In this document: positions 25,901 to 38,105 of the stretch, one piece after another | Position numbering within the stretch: the first letter of the stretch is position 1 | Layout: every line of letters starts with the position of its first letter | Source of the DNA: Oxyruncus cristatus | Taxonomy: Eukaryota > Chordata > Aves > Passeriformes > Cotingidae | DNA: 64,000 nt | Reading direction: 5' to 3' | NCBI GenBank assembly: GCA_013399855.1 | Contig: VXAY01002113.1 | Location: 1,447,789 to 1,511,788 of the forward strand | Position numbers and translations under genes: made by a program | The notes under the pieces: generated by a model | What the model was told of the DNA's origin: nothing | Database searches by the model: none | What the model saw: the letters and a program-made list of their open reading frames with translations, nothing else

Positions 25901-28300
25901 TAACAAGCAAGAAGGATTTTGGAATGTGACAGAATATCAACATCAACCCCTGCTACAAACCCTATGAACGCAGAAATTTCCATCGTGCTTGGACTTTAAA
26001 AGACCAGCAATAATGGGCTCAGGTAAAAGAGTTCTGGCACGGCCAGCTCTGTTTAATTTATGAGTTTGATTCTTTGCCTTAGTTAGCAGGCAGCCACAGA
26101 AAGGGAGTAGATCTTGATTATTTGCCTGCTGAGGTGCAGTGCACTACACTGAGCTGCTAATCTTAGCATTAAAGCGTGCCTTTAGACTTTTATTTACTTT
26201 AAAAAAAAATAAGAAGAAGGGGAAGGGGAATAGGGAGACCTCCCATAAATCAGAGAGAAAATCCTCATTCAGCTACATTTCTGAAAGTCCTGGCTGCCAG
26301 TACCATGCACAAAATAATACATATTTCTATTTTATTAAATTCTGAGGTTGTTTTGGTGAAGGTCCTGCACTGCTGGGTAAACATTTGCTGCTCCCAGGAA
26401 CAGGCTGCACAGATTTCTGGGAAGAGCACGTCCCTGGGCAAGTGCAAAACAAGGAGTGACAAGGTGAGAAACAGCCACCTTACGTCAACACAGGTTAAGG
26501 GAGGAGCATAATCACATAAATATGTGTGTGCTGAGAGAAACAGAGAAAAAATTGTATCTACCAACACATCAGTCATTAAATAAACAGTAAAGCAGTTTCT
26601 GCACTTCTTCCAAAGCAGTCTGTACATTCAGCAGCCAAGCAGTGCTGGGATCTGTGCTGTAGCCAGAGCCAGGCTCTTTTCAAGGTGGATCAGTTTAAAA
26701 GTGGAAATTAATTTGCCAGGTGAGAGCCCTCATCTGCTGCAAACCGATATTCCCCAAGTGCCAACCACAAAGACTTTGCAGCTGTTGAGCCTGATCCCGA
26801 TTTAGTGAGCAAATCTCCTGGTTTGGGTTTGGTGATGGTGCCAGGGCTGCCTCAATCCACCGTGTGAGTGTTGGCTGCTGCGCACACACACACACACAGA
26901 TGAGTTTCCTTAGGGGTGTGCCAGAAACAAATGCACTGCTGCTCAGTCTACCACCTTTGGAAAAAGGATTGCCAGGCTCAGACACAGAAATAAAACCCCC
27001 TTTCCTGATCTCCCCTGTCTGAGCACCAGGCAGCACGGTGATGACCCAGGCTCTTGGATGCTGCCTCCAAAGAGCTGCACAGTTTGTCTGTGCACACAAG
27101 CAGCTTTCACTTCAAAGCACCTCCTCAGGCTTTGCACTTTCTCGGGTGCTTTGCTTAAATCCAGGGATCCTACAAACAGAAACTGCAGTCTGTTCTTTCT
27201 CTTGCTCTGGAGATGCAGTTGTATTTCTCAGAGAGGCTTCCATAAACTCTCAGGCATTTAAAATACACAGAACCTCAAGGTCCCTCAGTAGCTTCGTACT
27301 CCCTGGTCCATTCTCTTCCATTCACTTGTGCTGAACTAACAAGGGCTGCAGTAGCTGATAAGTTCACTACTATTAAGTTATGTGCAGCTCATACTGCAAA
27401 TTATTTGACCCTATCAGCTCCCAGCTGCCACAGTTTCAGCTTTCCTATCCTCATTCCAGGTCTACTTGACCGGAGAAGCTTGTGACCACTTCGTGATTAT
27501 TCTTAACCAATGCCCTGGATGCATTTCTTATTGAAGCTTTCTTAATTTTCCCTGCATTTTCCTGACTCTTCCCAGAGCTTCTGTCAAGTCACAGTTTAAT
27601 CCCAGTTTAGTCTCCTCTAAACTAACAATAAAAGCAAGTTCTCTGAGCCAAGCTTCCTTTTAATTTACCTATAGATGCTGATTCCCACAACCCCATCAAC
27701 ACTAATGTAACTGCCAAGGGGGTACACAGCAAAGTCTCCCCCCACAAGCTGCTGGTATTTGCACTTTATTATACAGCATATAATTGGTTGTGATACTTTT
27801 GTATAAAGATTCAAAACAAAAATAAATAGTTTGGTGTACGTGCAGTTTAATTTGATTTGACTGTCTTTTGGAGAATTTCCTCATCCACTTTATTGAACTG
27901 CTCTATTTACTGATGTTGCCAGTGCTAGGAGCCTGGATTTCTTGTTTATTAGAGCTGGCATAATGAAAGTTTGCCACCTGATTAATTTTAATAGTTTAGC
28001 AGGGAACCTGAGGATAATGCATATTGGTTGTCAGGCTACAGATAAATTTCGTCCATTTGGTTGTAAAGATTTTGGCAGAAATAAAAGCTGCTCTTTGCTA
28101 TCATAGAGAAGCATTTTGTTGGGTGAAATAGTGTTTTCTAAGGAAGCCACTGTCTCATCTGCCCTTATGATGCACGGACACACAAATAAGCCTGAGATGA
28201 TACAACATCCCAGTTCTGATACCCCTCACACTGAGTGCTGATGTAAAAGACTTGGGAAGACTTTGTGGATCTACTACTAGTTTAGAGTCTATTTGTGTGA
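19927..28300. other. Gene-free AT-rich DNA with microsatellites
   Basis: No gene recognised. Simple repeats seen: TA-rich runs at about 19941-19952 and 20683-20696, a GTATATAT/ATATATAC inverted repeat at 23711-23734, a perfect 10-bp direct duplication (CTGAAATTGT twice) at 24930-24949, and a CA run at 26883-26898. The poly-T plus CAG at about 25007-25019 looks like a splice acceptor, but all three following frames close within about nine codons. The 161-codon minus-strand frame at 23934-24419 has no recognised domain. Confidence 0.6.
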
Positions 28301-28304
28301 GTTC

Positions 28305-28465
28305 CTAAGAGCCCAGGGCAGCGAGTCAAGAGATCTGGGTCTCACTCCCAGCTCCTTTAATAGCCACTTTTCCCTTCTGTGCCTCAACTTCCCCAGTGGA
28401 AGTGCACATCATGTTACTGATTTCCCCTGCAAAGCACTATCTAAGTGCTCATTACTATCAGTTTT
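28305..28465 (+). mobile_element. MIR-like SINE relic
   Basis: The order of landmarks matches the MIR family of ancient tRNA-derived SINEs. GAGTCAAGAGATCTGGGT followed by CCCAGCTC is seen near 28323-28354, then TTCTGTGCCTCAACTTCC near 28375-28392, then an AAAGCACTATCTAAGTGCTC-type tail near 28431-28450. These correspond to the MIR words 'gagtcaggagacctgggt', 'tctgtgcctcagtttcc' and the 'aagcgct...agtgct' region. It is strongly diverged, as expected for an insertion that predates birds, and non-functional. The match was made by eye. Confidence 0.6.
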
Positions 28466-31400
28466 AGTGGCAGAGTGTTCCAGGAGAAGCTGAAAGGGCT
28501 TCAGAGATCACTTGGAGAGTCTATGTGCAGGTGAAAGTGTTGCCTAATTGGCTCTGGACTGTGAGGCTGAACACCCAAATACTCTCCCAGCCTGCAGGGG
28601 AACACTTTTATTGAACCTCCACACCTTTTGGAAGCTGGTAACATTCTGAGGTGACAGGCTTTATGTGTGTGCTTCTTCCAAAAGAGAAAGAGAAAAGAGG
28701 GAGGAGCAGCTTTTTCTCTTTCTCTTCCATTATTCTAAGCTCTTCTGCTTCAGAGACATCGTAATGGGACTAAATTTCCTCAACATGTACATACGTATCT
28801 GGAGGCTGTCACTGCTCTTACAAGGGATATTTGACTTCTCTGCTCAGGAACTGGGCTGGAGGAAGGAGGTGCCTGGTGCGTTCGTAGGATGGAGGGGTCA
28901 GGCTCTGGCAAGAAGAATTTAAAAATAAAATTCTTCTCGGCTCTTTTTTCAAGCCACCTAATTTGGAATATAAATGATTTACACTGAAATGATTAATCAA
29001 TGCATTCATTATACTTGCACGGTTACTCTTTAGCACCAAAGGAAGTAAACAACAGCCCGCAGTACAGCAGAGAAGATGAACAATCTTAGACCTCAAACCT
29101 ACAAATTAATATATTAAGTGAACATCAAAATCTCTGAACAGAGACAGTTTTAACTCAACCCACACAAAGCAGCAGGCAGGATCAAGGCAACAGTGCATCT
29201 GTTCTAATATTCCACGGTGTAGATCTTCTCTCACTAGCCAAAAAACATCTATTAAAATTAAAGGGAGTTACAGAATTTGGTGTTGGCATAATGAAAAATA
29301 ATAGATAATTCCATTTAAGTACCATAGTTGATGCTATTTAAGAACCACATCTATTTAATGCAATTCATATCAGTTTTGCAGTGATGGGTTGCTTGTTTGT
29401 ATTAAATTCAGAAGTTTTTTTTAGAAGTCACCTCAAACTTTAAAGAACCTTTACAAAATTCTTCCACCAAAAGCATAAAATATACTCTATGGTGCTGACT
29501 TTTTCACATTTCATATATATATATGTGTAATATACATACATAGATATATATAGATGTTTAGTCCAAATTCCTAAATTTACTTATAAAGTAATAGGTTAAT
29601 CATTTCAGTATAAATTTATCTTTTCTCCCTTCTCCTCAATTTTATCTCTTTTGCAATCTGAATTGCTAAATTCTGGTACCCAGTAATGAACACAGTAAAA
29701 TAAGTAACCTAGATAAGGTAGATAATGAGAAAATATGAGTTTGGATGTTAAATTGTCACTAAATTAAAAAATAATCATGTCAGAATCCACTTCTCTAAGC
29801 CAGAGTGGGAAAGGAAATTTAATGGAAGGGTACATTTCAGAGCTATACCAATCTACAGATAGATATTGAGGGATAGACACCAAGCACAGTCACTCACTGC
29901 ATGACACCTGCTCCTGCAAATATACAAATTTTAACAGCTGAGCAGAAAAAGCAAACACTCATTTCTCCCCAGATCAACTTGTTCCCCGGATAAGTATTCA
30001 AAGAAAGAAGGTTCATTTCTGAAATGTCGAGGGAACCGGTCGGACTCAGGGGATGGGAAAGCAGAACAACACAACAAACCTCAGCTTGGATAGAAAATGA
30101 ACAATAATTCATCAAAAGGCCACTCACTTGAAGAAAAAACAGTTAAATAAGTGGACATCTTAAAAACAAAGCAAAATAAGAATTTTATCAAATTACCGTT
30201 TTCAGTCACGCTCATTAAGTTGTATCAAAAATCCCCAAATCAGAAAATGGTCGCAGTAACATCTCCAGAAACCTGGGGTGGGTTGGTTGGTTTTGGTTGA
30301 TTGGTTTCTTTTTTTGTTGTTGTTGTTGTGGGTTTTTTGTTTGCTTGTTTGGGGAAGGGGTTCCTTGTTTGTTTCTTTAGTTGTTGTGTGTTTTCTCCTT
30401 TCAAGGCTCCAGTTTTTAATTTACAGCTGGGCTGGGGCCACATTTTCAAGACTGGTCTTTTGTTGGCAACCAAAAAGGTCTGGGGGGGAGGACAGGGAGA
30501 GAGAAAGGATGATTTGAAATGGAAAAAGTGAAATCAGATGTCCTCTCTTTACCCCAACAACCTGCCCCTCAGTAAAATGCCCAAAAATCATCAATGTCAG
30601 AAAATGCTTGTAACTGTACAGGAAAGCCACAACAAAATACATTTTGAGCAATTAATAAAAGCCCACATTCACCCCACACTAAATAGGAGGTTCTCTTAGT
30701 CTTTAATCAGCTTCACAGTGACGAGCCCTTCTGCACAAAAAGCCTCATCAAGCTTCCTTGGGCTGTTTTGGCTCATCAGATCTCACAAAGAGACAAATTT
30801 CAGAACACCAGCCTGCCTTCATTATTTAAAGCATAATCCTACCTACATTAGCACACCTGCTTTCTCTCTGCTCCAAATGTCAGCACAGAAATAACTGCTC
30901 CGGAGTTTACAACAGGAAAATAAAACCAAACAATGCTGCCCTCACACCATTACAGTCCCCAAAAGACCTGTAGCCAGACAAAAAAAAATATAAGGGGAAT
31001 TTTCTGTAGACATAAAGAACTGCAACACGGCTTCCTTGGGGTTTATTTATTTTTAAAGGACCGGGGATTCTGAGTGTACAAAACTGGTTGGGATGCTCTG
31101 GGGGGGGCTTTGACAGCGGCTAAATTTATCCTGGTGATGTGAATACCCCTGAGGCAGGGGAAAGCAGCTTCTCCTAAAGGGAGCTCAGGACAGGAATCCC
31201 TCATCCCCGAATCCTGCAATCCCTAGATGTGGAATACTCAAGTTAATGCATAGGTACCCGTAATTCCAGCACACCTGCCCACGCTGGCTGTGCTGAAATG
31301 CTCAGCTTTCTTGGAAATGATCCCTCATTCCTTACAACAGGCTGAATGCTTTCCCCAGCAAGCAGAACCTGGATCCCTGGAGCTTGGGACATGACAAACA

Positions 31401-34190
31401 GCACGGAGCACATGTCACTGCCTCGTCTGCCCCAGCAGCACGGCTGCTTTCTGACTTACAAGGAAAATAAATATTTGCTTCTTTCATTTGTCCCAGTAGG
31501 ACTGGAAATGTGAAATATTTGCTGTAAGATTTATGATGGTGGGACAATTTTCTCTCTCCATCAGGAGAGAAAGGCTCAGGCATGAATAATCTATAGGCAC
31601 TACGGACTGAACCCCTAATCAGAACTCTTCAAAACAAAATCAAGTCTCCTACATAATTGAAGGTGGGGGAAAGGGGGAATGTGAGTGTTGGTTCTCAGAG
31701 GTACATGAATTAGAAAATGTCAAATCACTACTCAAAAAAATCCCTGTTCACCTGCAAATTACTCAATTAGACATCTGACAGACACTGACAAATGTTGTCT
31801 ATCCCTTCCACAGCAGCAGAATCTAGTGAAGAAAGTGTGTACTGTAGATTTGTATTTTTAAATGGACTAGAGGAGACCTAACACTTACCCTCCCCAGATT
31901 TCTTTCTGCTCACAAGCCTACAAGCCAAGGCTACAAATAAAGCAATAAACCAAAACATATATGCTCTTGTTTGTTTGGTTGGTTTTTTTTCCTATTTATG
32001 TGTGACATCTCATCATCAAATCTTTGCCATTCTTAGGGAAGAAGACAAGACAAACTACAGATGCAATATGCTGGTATTTTACTCCACACCAAAATCCTTT
32101 ACCCACATAATTCCTACCTAAAAGCAATTCTAACCCAGTCTTTTGGGCACAGCAAAGAACTTCTCTCAGGAAAGAGCAGCAGAAGGTCGACCATCAGTCC
32201 AGCTCACTGTCACGTTAACCTGGGGCTGGCTATGGGACATGTAAGATCCTAATAAGAAATTTTGAATAGGTATCTTTTGTATGAAGCAAAGTCTCAGCAC
32301 AAATAAAAATCCTACCCTTTAAGGCATTTAATTTCAGTCATGAAGCCCGTGTTATTTCTTAATGTACCCATAAAACTGAGGAAACACCTTGCACATCACT
32401 GAAAACGGGGTAAAAGGGGGTTCTGAAGCTGTAAAGAGCATCCATAGCAGGTGTTAATTATTCTACTTGAGTTAAATAGCAATAAATTAATAAAATCTCT
32501 GGATCCTTTAGCAAAGTTGTGCCTGGGTCTAACAAAACTTTCCGTACCCTGAAAGATCTCTGTGTGTGATGGCAACCTGCCTTTGGAACTGCCTCTTTGC
32601 TCTGCAGCACAGAGCCAGGTTAAAAAAGCAGCTTCCTGCCATTTTCCACTTTCATTAAAATCTTTGTCTCTGGAATGAGACGTTAGAAATGAAATGCTTA
32701 ATGTATTCATGAAATACAATCCAGCTGTTTGCCATGGTGACCTTTTCAGTATTCTGTATTTTATATTTTGATTAGCCATGTATGTACTGGTGGAAAATCC
32801 CTCCCATAGCTGTTGCTGGCAGACCTAACTCCTGGCAGATCATGCTCCTGTGTAAAGGAAAATAATGCAAGGATGTCAACAACCAGCTATTTCAAAGCAA
32901 TAGTATCTCATGCCCAAAGTTCCATTTCCATAAGCTCTGCAGAAGGCTCATATGCAGGTTTTAAAGCACACAGGGAGTGTATACAGAGAGTCTCTGCTCC
33001 TGTAGCCTTTATTAAAAACTACTGCACCAAAGGCATTGTTAAAAAAATGATCAAAAAATAAATTTATAGGAAAAACTAAAGCTACAGTGCACCCGTGTTT
33101 TCGTACTTTTACAATGAATCTTGAACTTAGGGATATTTGTACCCATTTCAGCCCCCTCTACATGTGCAGGCAGAAAACCAGATGGATTCAGTAAAGTATG
33201 AGCACAGATGTAAAAGCTGGAACGGTACCTTCAAAAAAATCTACAGATTCTGGCTAAAAACTGATCCTGAATCTTTCAGGCTTTGGTGTAGATCACTATG
33301 ATTATTGAGAACAGATAGTGGCTTTAAATTCAAAAAATGCTGTGATGGAATAAAAAAATAGTTTAGATCTTTTGCAGCTGAGTATAGGAAATGGAGATGT
33401 AATCTGTACCATGACTATTCTGTTTATCTATCCACGCTATTTTTCAGTAGAAATGTGTATTACAAAAAATTACCTAGAAAAAAAAACAAACCTCTATTTT
33501 AAGACCTTTGTATCAAATGCAAAAATTAACAACTAACACAGAAATATTTAAAATAACGTAACAGTTGTTTCACAAATTGAACTATTTAAAACTTACACTG
33601 TTACTGATCATTATCTAAAAAGCTTTTGCCAGTTCAAAAAATTGCTATTCTAAATCTGTCACAGAGTTGAGAACTGCAAACACACGCTTTAAAATTAAAA
33701 TCTTGACAACTTCCTCCACATTTACAATCCACGAGTCTGAGCTCAGAGTTGCACCTGGAAGGCTGAGCGATTCCTTGACATGGCAAGAGATGGCCAGAGA
33801 CAGGTTCCCCCCAACAGGGATTGGGTTTAACAGGGGGTCAAGAAAGGACAGTTGTTGGGTAGGTGCAAGAAATTCTCCTGTGGACGTTTGGGAAGTAACC
33901 TGCAAACTGAGCAACGTCCTCAGCTTCAAAATCTATCACTGCTCCTGACATCCTATTCTTTAAATTTTGGTTTTAGCACCACTTCACGGTGACATGCTCA
34001 ATAGGCTCATCTGTATTGAATTAAGTTTATGAACTTCTGTTCCTTAAATCACATTTCCTCAACAGGGACAACATTAACTTCACAGAGAAATTATCATCAG
34101 GATCTGTGTGTTGTCCTTCTCACCTCCACATGCAGCTTTGGTTGGAGTTTTTTTGATGTTGTTTTTTTCCCTTTTTAATAAATTCCAATT
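28466..34190. other. Gene-free AT-rich DNA
   Basis: No gene recognised. Contents: a TA-rich microsatellite region at about 29511-29555, a G/T-only tract at about 30275-30400 that includes TTG repeated five times at 30314-30329, and a short G run near 31101. Open frames on both strands are short and featureless, and those over the G/T tract are rich in Val, Phe and Leu purely from composition. Confidence 0.65.
30275..30400. repeat. G/T-only low-complexity tract with (TTG)5
   Basis: Over 100 bases consist almost wholly of G and T (GGTTGGTTGG, TTG repeats, TTTGTTTG). It is the strand-opposite counterpart of the A/C tracts at 4.9 and 9.05 kb. It explains the open frames seen here on both strands, so they should not be treated as genes. 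Confidence 0.8.
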
Positions 34191-34202
34191 TAGAAATTTC
34201 AG

Positions 34203-34436
34203 TTTCTAAACCTGCGTGCGTTTAAATTCATACCTCACTGCTTGCATCAGCAAAAGGTTTTCACATTTAATTACATGGCACAAGCTGTCAAAGGTATTGA
34301 CCCTTATGCAGTGTCACTACTTCAACATATGGATGTAAGCAAAACTGCAATACCACTGGAAGAAGTTCTAATATTGAATAAAAGACTTTCTTATCTAACA
34401 CGAGACTACATTATGAATCCACAGTCTTATTATTGA
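34203..34436 (+). other. Candidate coding segment ending in TGA (unconfirmed)
   Basis: A T-rich stretch ends in TTTCAG at 34197-34202, resembling a 3' splice site. From there a + strand frame is open for about 77 codons to a TGA at 34434-34436. The translation is not low-complexity and contains runs such as GIDPYAVSLLQHMD and LNKRLSYLTRDY. An AATAAA lies at 34499-34504. This layout would suit a terminal exon, but no family is recognised and no upstream exon was found. The only in-frame ATGs are internal. It may be a chance open frame. Confidence 0.2.
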
Positions 34437-34780
34437 GTTTTATTGTTTTAAATTAAATAGAACAAAGTGGCTGTTACATCTTTCTGATTTAATAAGTTAA
34501 TAAAGTCTTCTGGCAAACATACACTTGATGTATTGTAGAACACAACAGCTCCTTCTCATGTTGAGGAAAACATTACAAAAATCTGCTTTGGAGAAGTTGC
34601 CTCCTGCACTGTACTTGATGAAGCCAATATTTACCAACATCAGGGATTTAATTCATTCTCTGACACGGCCTTTTCCTCTTCCTTTACTTGAGCCTTGACT
34701 ATAATATGGTAATTTCCCTGCATTATTACCAATCTCTTCCTCCTTATTGCACTTATCATTATTAATAATATTAATATTTA

Positions 34781-34985
34781 AGAATAAATTCTTCCCTGTG
34801 AGGATGGGGAGGCCCTGGCCCAGGTTGCCCAGAGTAGCTGTGGCTGCCCCATCCCTGGAAGTGTCCAAGGCCAGGTTGGACCAGGCTTGGAGCAACCTGG
34901 GATAGTGGAAGTTGTCCCTGGCCATGTCAGGGGGTTGGAACAAGATGATCTTTAAGGTCCCTTCTAACCAAAAAGATTAGATGAT
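34781..34985 (+). mobile_element. CR1 LINE 3' fragment, plus strand
   Basis: About 200 bases match the terminal part of avian CR1. Landmarks in order are AATTCTTCCCTGTGAGG, CCCCATCCCTGGAAGTGTCC, AAGGCCAGGTTGGACCAGG, CTTGGAGCAACCTGGGATAG, and finally GATGATCTTTAAGGTCCCTTC. The copy is severely 5'-truncated and lacks any complete reading frame. The usual ATTCTATGA-type terminal repeats are degraded. GC content is above that of the flanks. Confidence 0.92.
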
Positions 34986-34989
34986 GAGG

Positions 34990-37880
34990 ATTAATTATTT
35001 TATTTTTAATTGTTATTATTTCATGCTAACGAACTTCAAAGGGATGTTGTAACAGCTACTGCTACCTAAGAGCCATGAGTAGGAGATGCTGTGCTAAGCA
35101 CAAGCTTCTTTTTGAAGAAAGATTATTTACCCGAGACCTCATTCCAGGTGGTTCTGTTTTCCTTCCCTTACAACAATACAAATCATTTTGATAACTAAGA
35201 TCATTAAAACAGTTAAACTTATCAGATGTATCAATGAAGCTGATTTTTACAATACACAGATGACGTATTTATTTGCTCGTTAGGATTTTGGTTTGGGGGG
35301 CTTTGTTTGGAGTTTTTTTGGGGTTTGCCATCAAAACATGCAGTAACTCGGAATGTCTAGGAGACCATTAACACAACCTAAATAGGAGGATAAAATTTTG
35401 GGAGACAGTCTGTTAAATGGCACTGGGTGATCAAATTCTTCTCGGTAAAGCCATGATAAAGTTTTAATATACCTGAACCATGTACGTCTTGGTACATTCA
35501 CAGTTCACTAAACACTTCCATGCAAGTGCTCCTCTCCAACAGGGAGCTGAACTTCTGTGGGGTTTATAGCTGAAGCTACTAAAAACATCTGGAATTATAT
35601 ATATAATTCCAAAATAACATCGAATTAAAAATGGTCTGCCATAAAGATTGCTCAGAAATGAGAGAGACTGTCTGTCCCCAGACTACGGCAATGTACTGGT
35701 TGATGACTGTGAAATATGAAAACTAGAAAACAAACCCTGAGCTGCCTCTGTCCCAGCTGGTTTTGGGGAAGTACCAAGCATGTCCCAAAAAGCAAAGCCA
35801 GCCTTGTCTGGGACTTTTCCATGGGCACATCTTAGTGCCTTCATTCTGCACAGTACTTAGTATGCGATGAAAATTAATCAGAGTTAGACAATATTAGGCC
35901 AGAAATGCAAAGCCAGACAGAAGAAAGAAAAATAGAAACAGACAGCCTCATATATCCACATGAGGAAATTAAAACTTGACTGGAAAGGAGCAAAAGTCAA
36001 TTAGAGGGGAGATAATCAGAAAGAGAATTTGAAACAAAGGCTTTCATTTTCTCTGACATTGATTTTAAAATCTTGCAGGAATGAGCACAGTTTTAATGAA
36101 TGTTATTTAAAAATAATTAATATATCACAACCAGGCGTGTCAGAGAAAGATGAACACGACAGGCTTTGGAAGTATTTTTTTTACTCCCTGCAGAGAAATG
36201 CTTGATATGAAGGAAACCAGAGCTGAAGGAAACTATCAATATGTGTGTGAGATATTTAATAAAACAAGACTGTAAACTCCTAAGTTTAGGTGAGATAAGG
36301 CAATACAAACATTTGCCCTTACAGGGCAATGGCAGTAATAGAATGATATCTACTCAGGCATCTTCTCAGGAAGAAATGCAATTTGATTAAGGCAATTTTA
36401 TGCATAAATGATTATTAATTTCTGTAACTTTAGTGACCTCAAAGTGAGGGCAAAATGAAGAGCCTTGCTCTGTTGCTAACCAGCCCATCAACAAGAAAAA
36501 AAAATATGCAAGTTTGGTTCTCAAAGCGATGGGACTGGACAATGGTTAACGATGAATGAAAACACACCCCAAAACATCCTGAAATGAAAGAAAAAAGAGG
36601 GGGCTGAAGCAGATATTACCCAGTAAACTCACTTGGAAGATCTTGTGTCTGCTGCACAGTTGCCTCCAGACACCAAAGCAATAAACACACTGGTAAGACT
36701 GGGATTAGTCACGGAGCTCATGGGAAATTTGCCACAAATCACAGGAGATCTTGGAGTTCAGCCCTCGCGGAAGGGAAAGTGGATTGGGAAGGGGGGCAAG
36801 ACGTGAAACAATTTCAGAGAGCCAAGAATGAGTATTTAAATATTAAAAGCCAGGAAAGCGTATCTTACAAATAAAAGAACCCCACGTAAATACCATAACC
36901 TGACTGCAGGAGGGTCAGGAGATTCTCAGAGCTACAGATAAATAAGTTAAGAACGCTGTGAAGACTAGAACTAATATCAGTACAGTGGAAAACACACACT
37001 CTTATCTCATACAGGTTGAAATCATGACTTCTAGAATGAGCCCGGGAAGACACAGCACTAACAGATCTTTGCTGGGGTTTCCACAGGCCAGGCATCAAGC
37101 CCACAGTTTGGGAAGGCACCAATGGGGGCCGTGCGGAATTTTTTATTTTATTGATTTTTTTTTTTTTAATTTTTTAACTCCTGCCTTCCTGCCATTCCCA
37201 TCCTGTCCGCATGATTTGGTTCCACGTAAGTAATTATGGAAATGGGCTGAGGAGGTGACATCTGAGATTTCAGAATTAACTGAATATATGCACAAAACCT
37301 TCCACGTCCCAGCGCAGACAGCAGCGGAAGCTCCCCACGGAGTACCCGTGAGGCATGAAGAGACCAGAAGATGAATAAAAAATGTGTTTGTAGCAGCTGT
37401 TGTAGCCCCTTTTCATGCCAGAGGAAAAATCCATCCCCGTGCAAAGGACCAGCACCTTGAATTTCCACCTGAGCCCTGAAACACAGTGATCGTGGGGCAT
37501 CTCCAGAGGCAGCAGCCCAAGGCTGGGCTCACCTCCCTCCTCCACTAGCACACAGCCCATGTTTATTAAAGCCAGGCTAATTTCTCCCCCTCCTTCTCTC
37601 CTTCAAAACAGGTCGTAATTTTTTTTTTTTTTCTGGGAAAGTACAAAACAATCAAGCAGTACAGATGGAATTATTGTATCAGGTGTAATCAAGAGCGATA
37701 GTCTCCATACTCAGGTGCACACAGAGCTCCCCACGCCCCATATTTCACAGTGTTCCCCCAGCTGTAATGTGGAACCACCAGCAGATTACAGGTGCCTGTT
37801 AGAAATAACTTGTCCATATTTATTTATGACCGTGTAGGATGCATTGCTCTCCATGTCTCTCTTTGCAAAGACTTTTCGCA
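34990..37880. other. Gene-free AT-rich DNA
   Basis: No gene recognised. Noted: a G/T tract at about 35285-35328, a perfect 20-bp palindrome at 35591-35610, a T-rich stretch at about 37141-37178 and a T run at about 37620-37633. Nothing else is supported. Confidence 0.65.
35591..35610. repeat. Perfect 20-bp palindrome
   Basis: GGAATTATATATATAATTCC reads identically on both strands. The core is alternating TA, capped by GGAATT/AATTCC. AT-rich palindromes of this size can extrude as cruciforms, but in this composition it may be chance. Confidence 0.9.
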
Positions 37881-37885
37881 TGGAC

Positions 37886-38105
37886 AAGCAGGGATTGGGT
37901 ATTAGGAAGAAATTCTTTACCCTGAGGCTGGTGAGCTACTGGAACAGGCTTCCCACTGGACACCCCATCCCTGGAAGTGCTCGAGGACAGGCTGGACAGG
38001 GCTTGGAGCAACCTGGCCTAGTGGAAGGTGCCCCATGGAAGAGGGGTGGAACAAGATGAACTTCAAGATCCCTCCCAACCCAAACCATTCTGTGTTTCTA
38101 TGATC
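37886..38105 (+). mobile_element. CR1 LINE 3' fragment, plus strand, with RT C-terminal remnant
   Basis: This is a 5'-truncated CR1 copy. In one + frame the residues IRKKFFTLRLVSYWNRLP are readable, which is the conserved C-terminal stretch of the CR1 reverse-transcriptase protein. Downstream are CCCCATCCCTGGAAGTGC, GGCTGGACAGGGCTTGGAGC and AACCTGGCCTAGTGGAAGGT. The copy ends in a recognisable CR1 terminus, ATTCTGTGTTTCTATGATC. It is the best-preserved tail of the four and probably the youngest. It is dead, because only the last part of the protein is present. Confidence 0.94.

Noticed and set aside
20683..29555. TA- and CA-type microsatellites as regulatory elements
   Set aside because: They are ordinary short dinucleotide runs with no adjacent feature that would give them a role.
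30240..30531. Open frames on both strands over the G/T tract
   Set aside because: They are products of a two-base composition that rarely forms stops, not genes.
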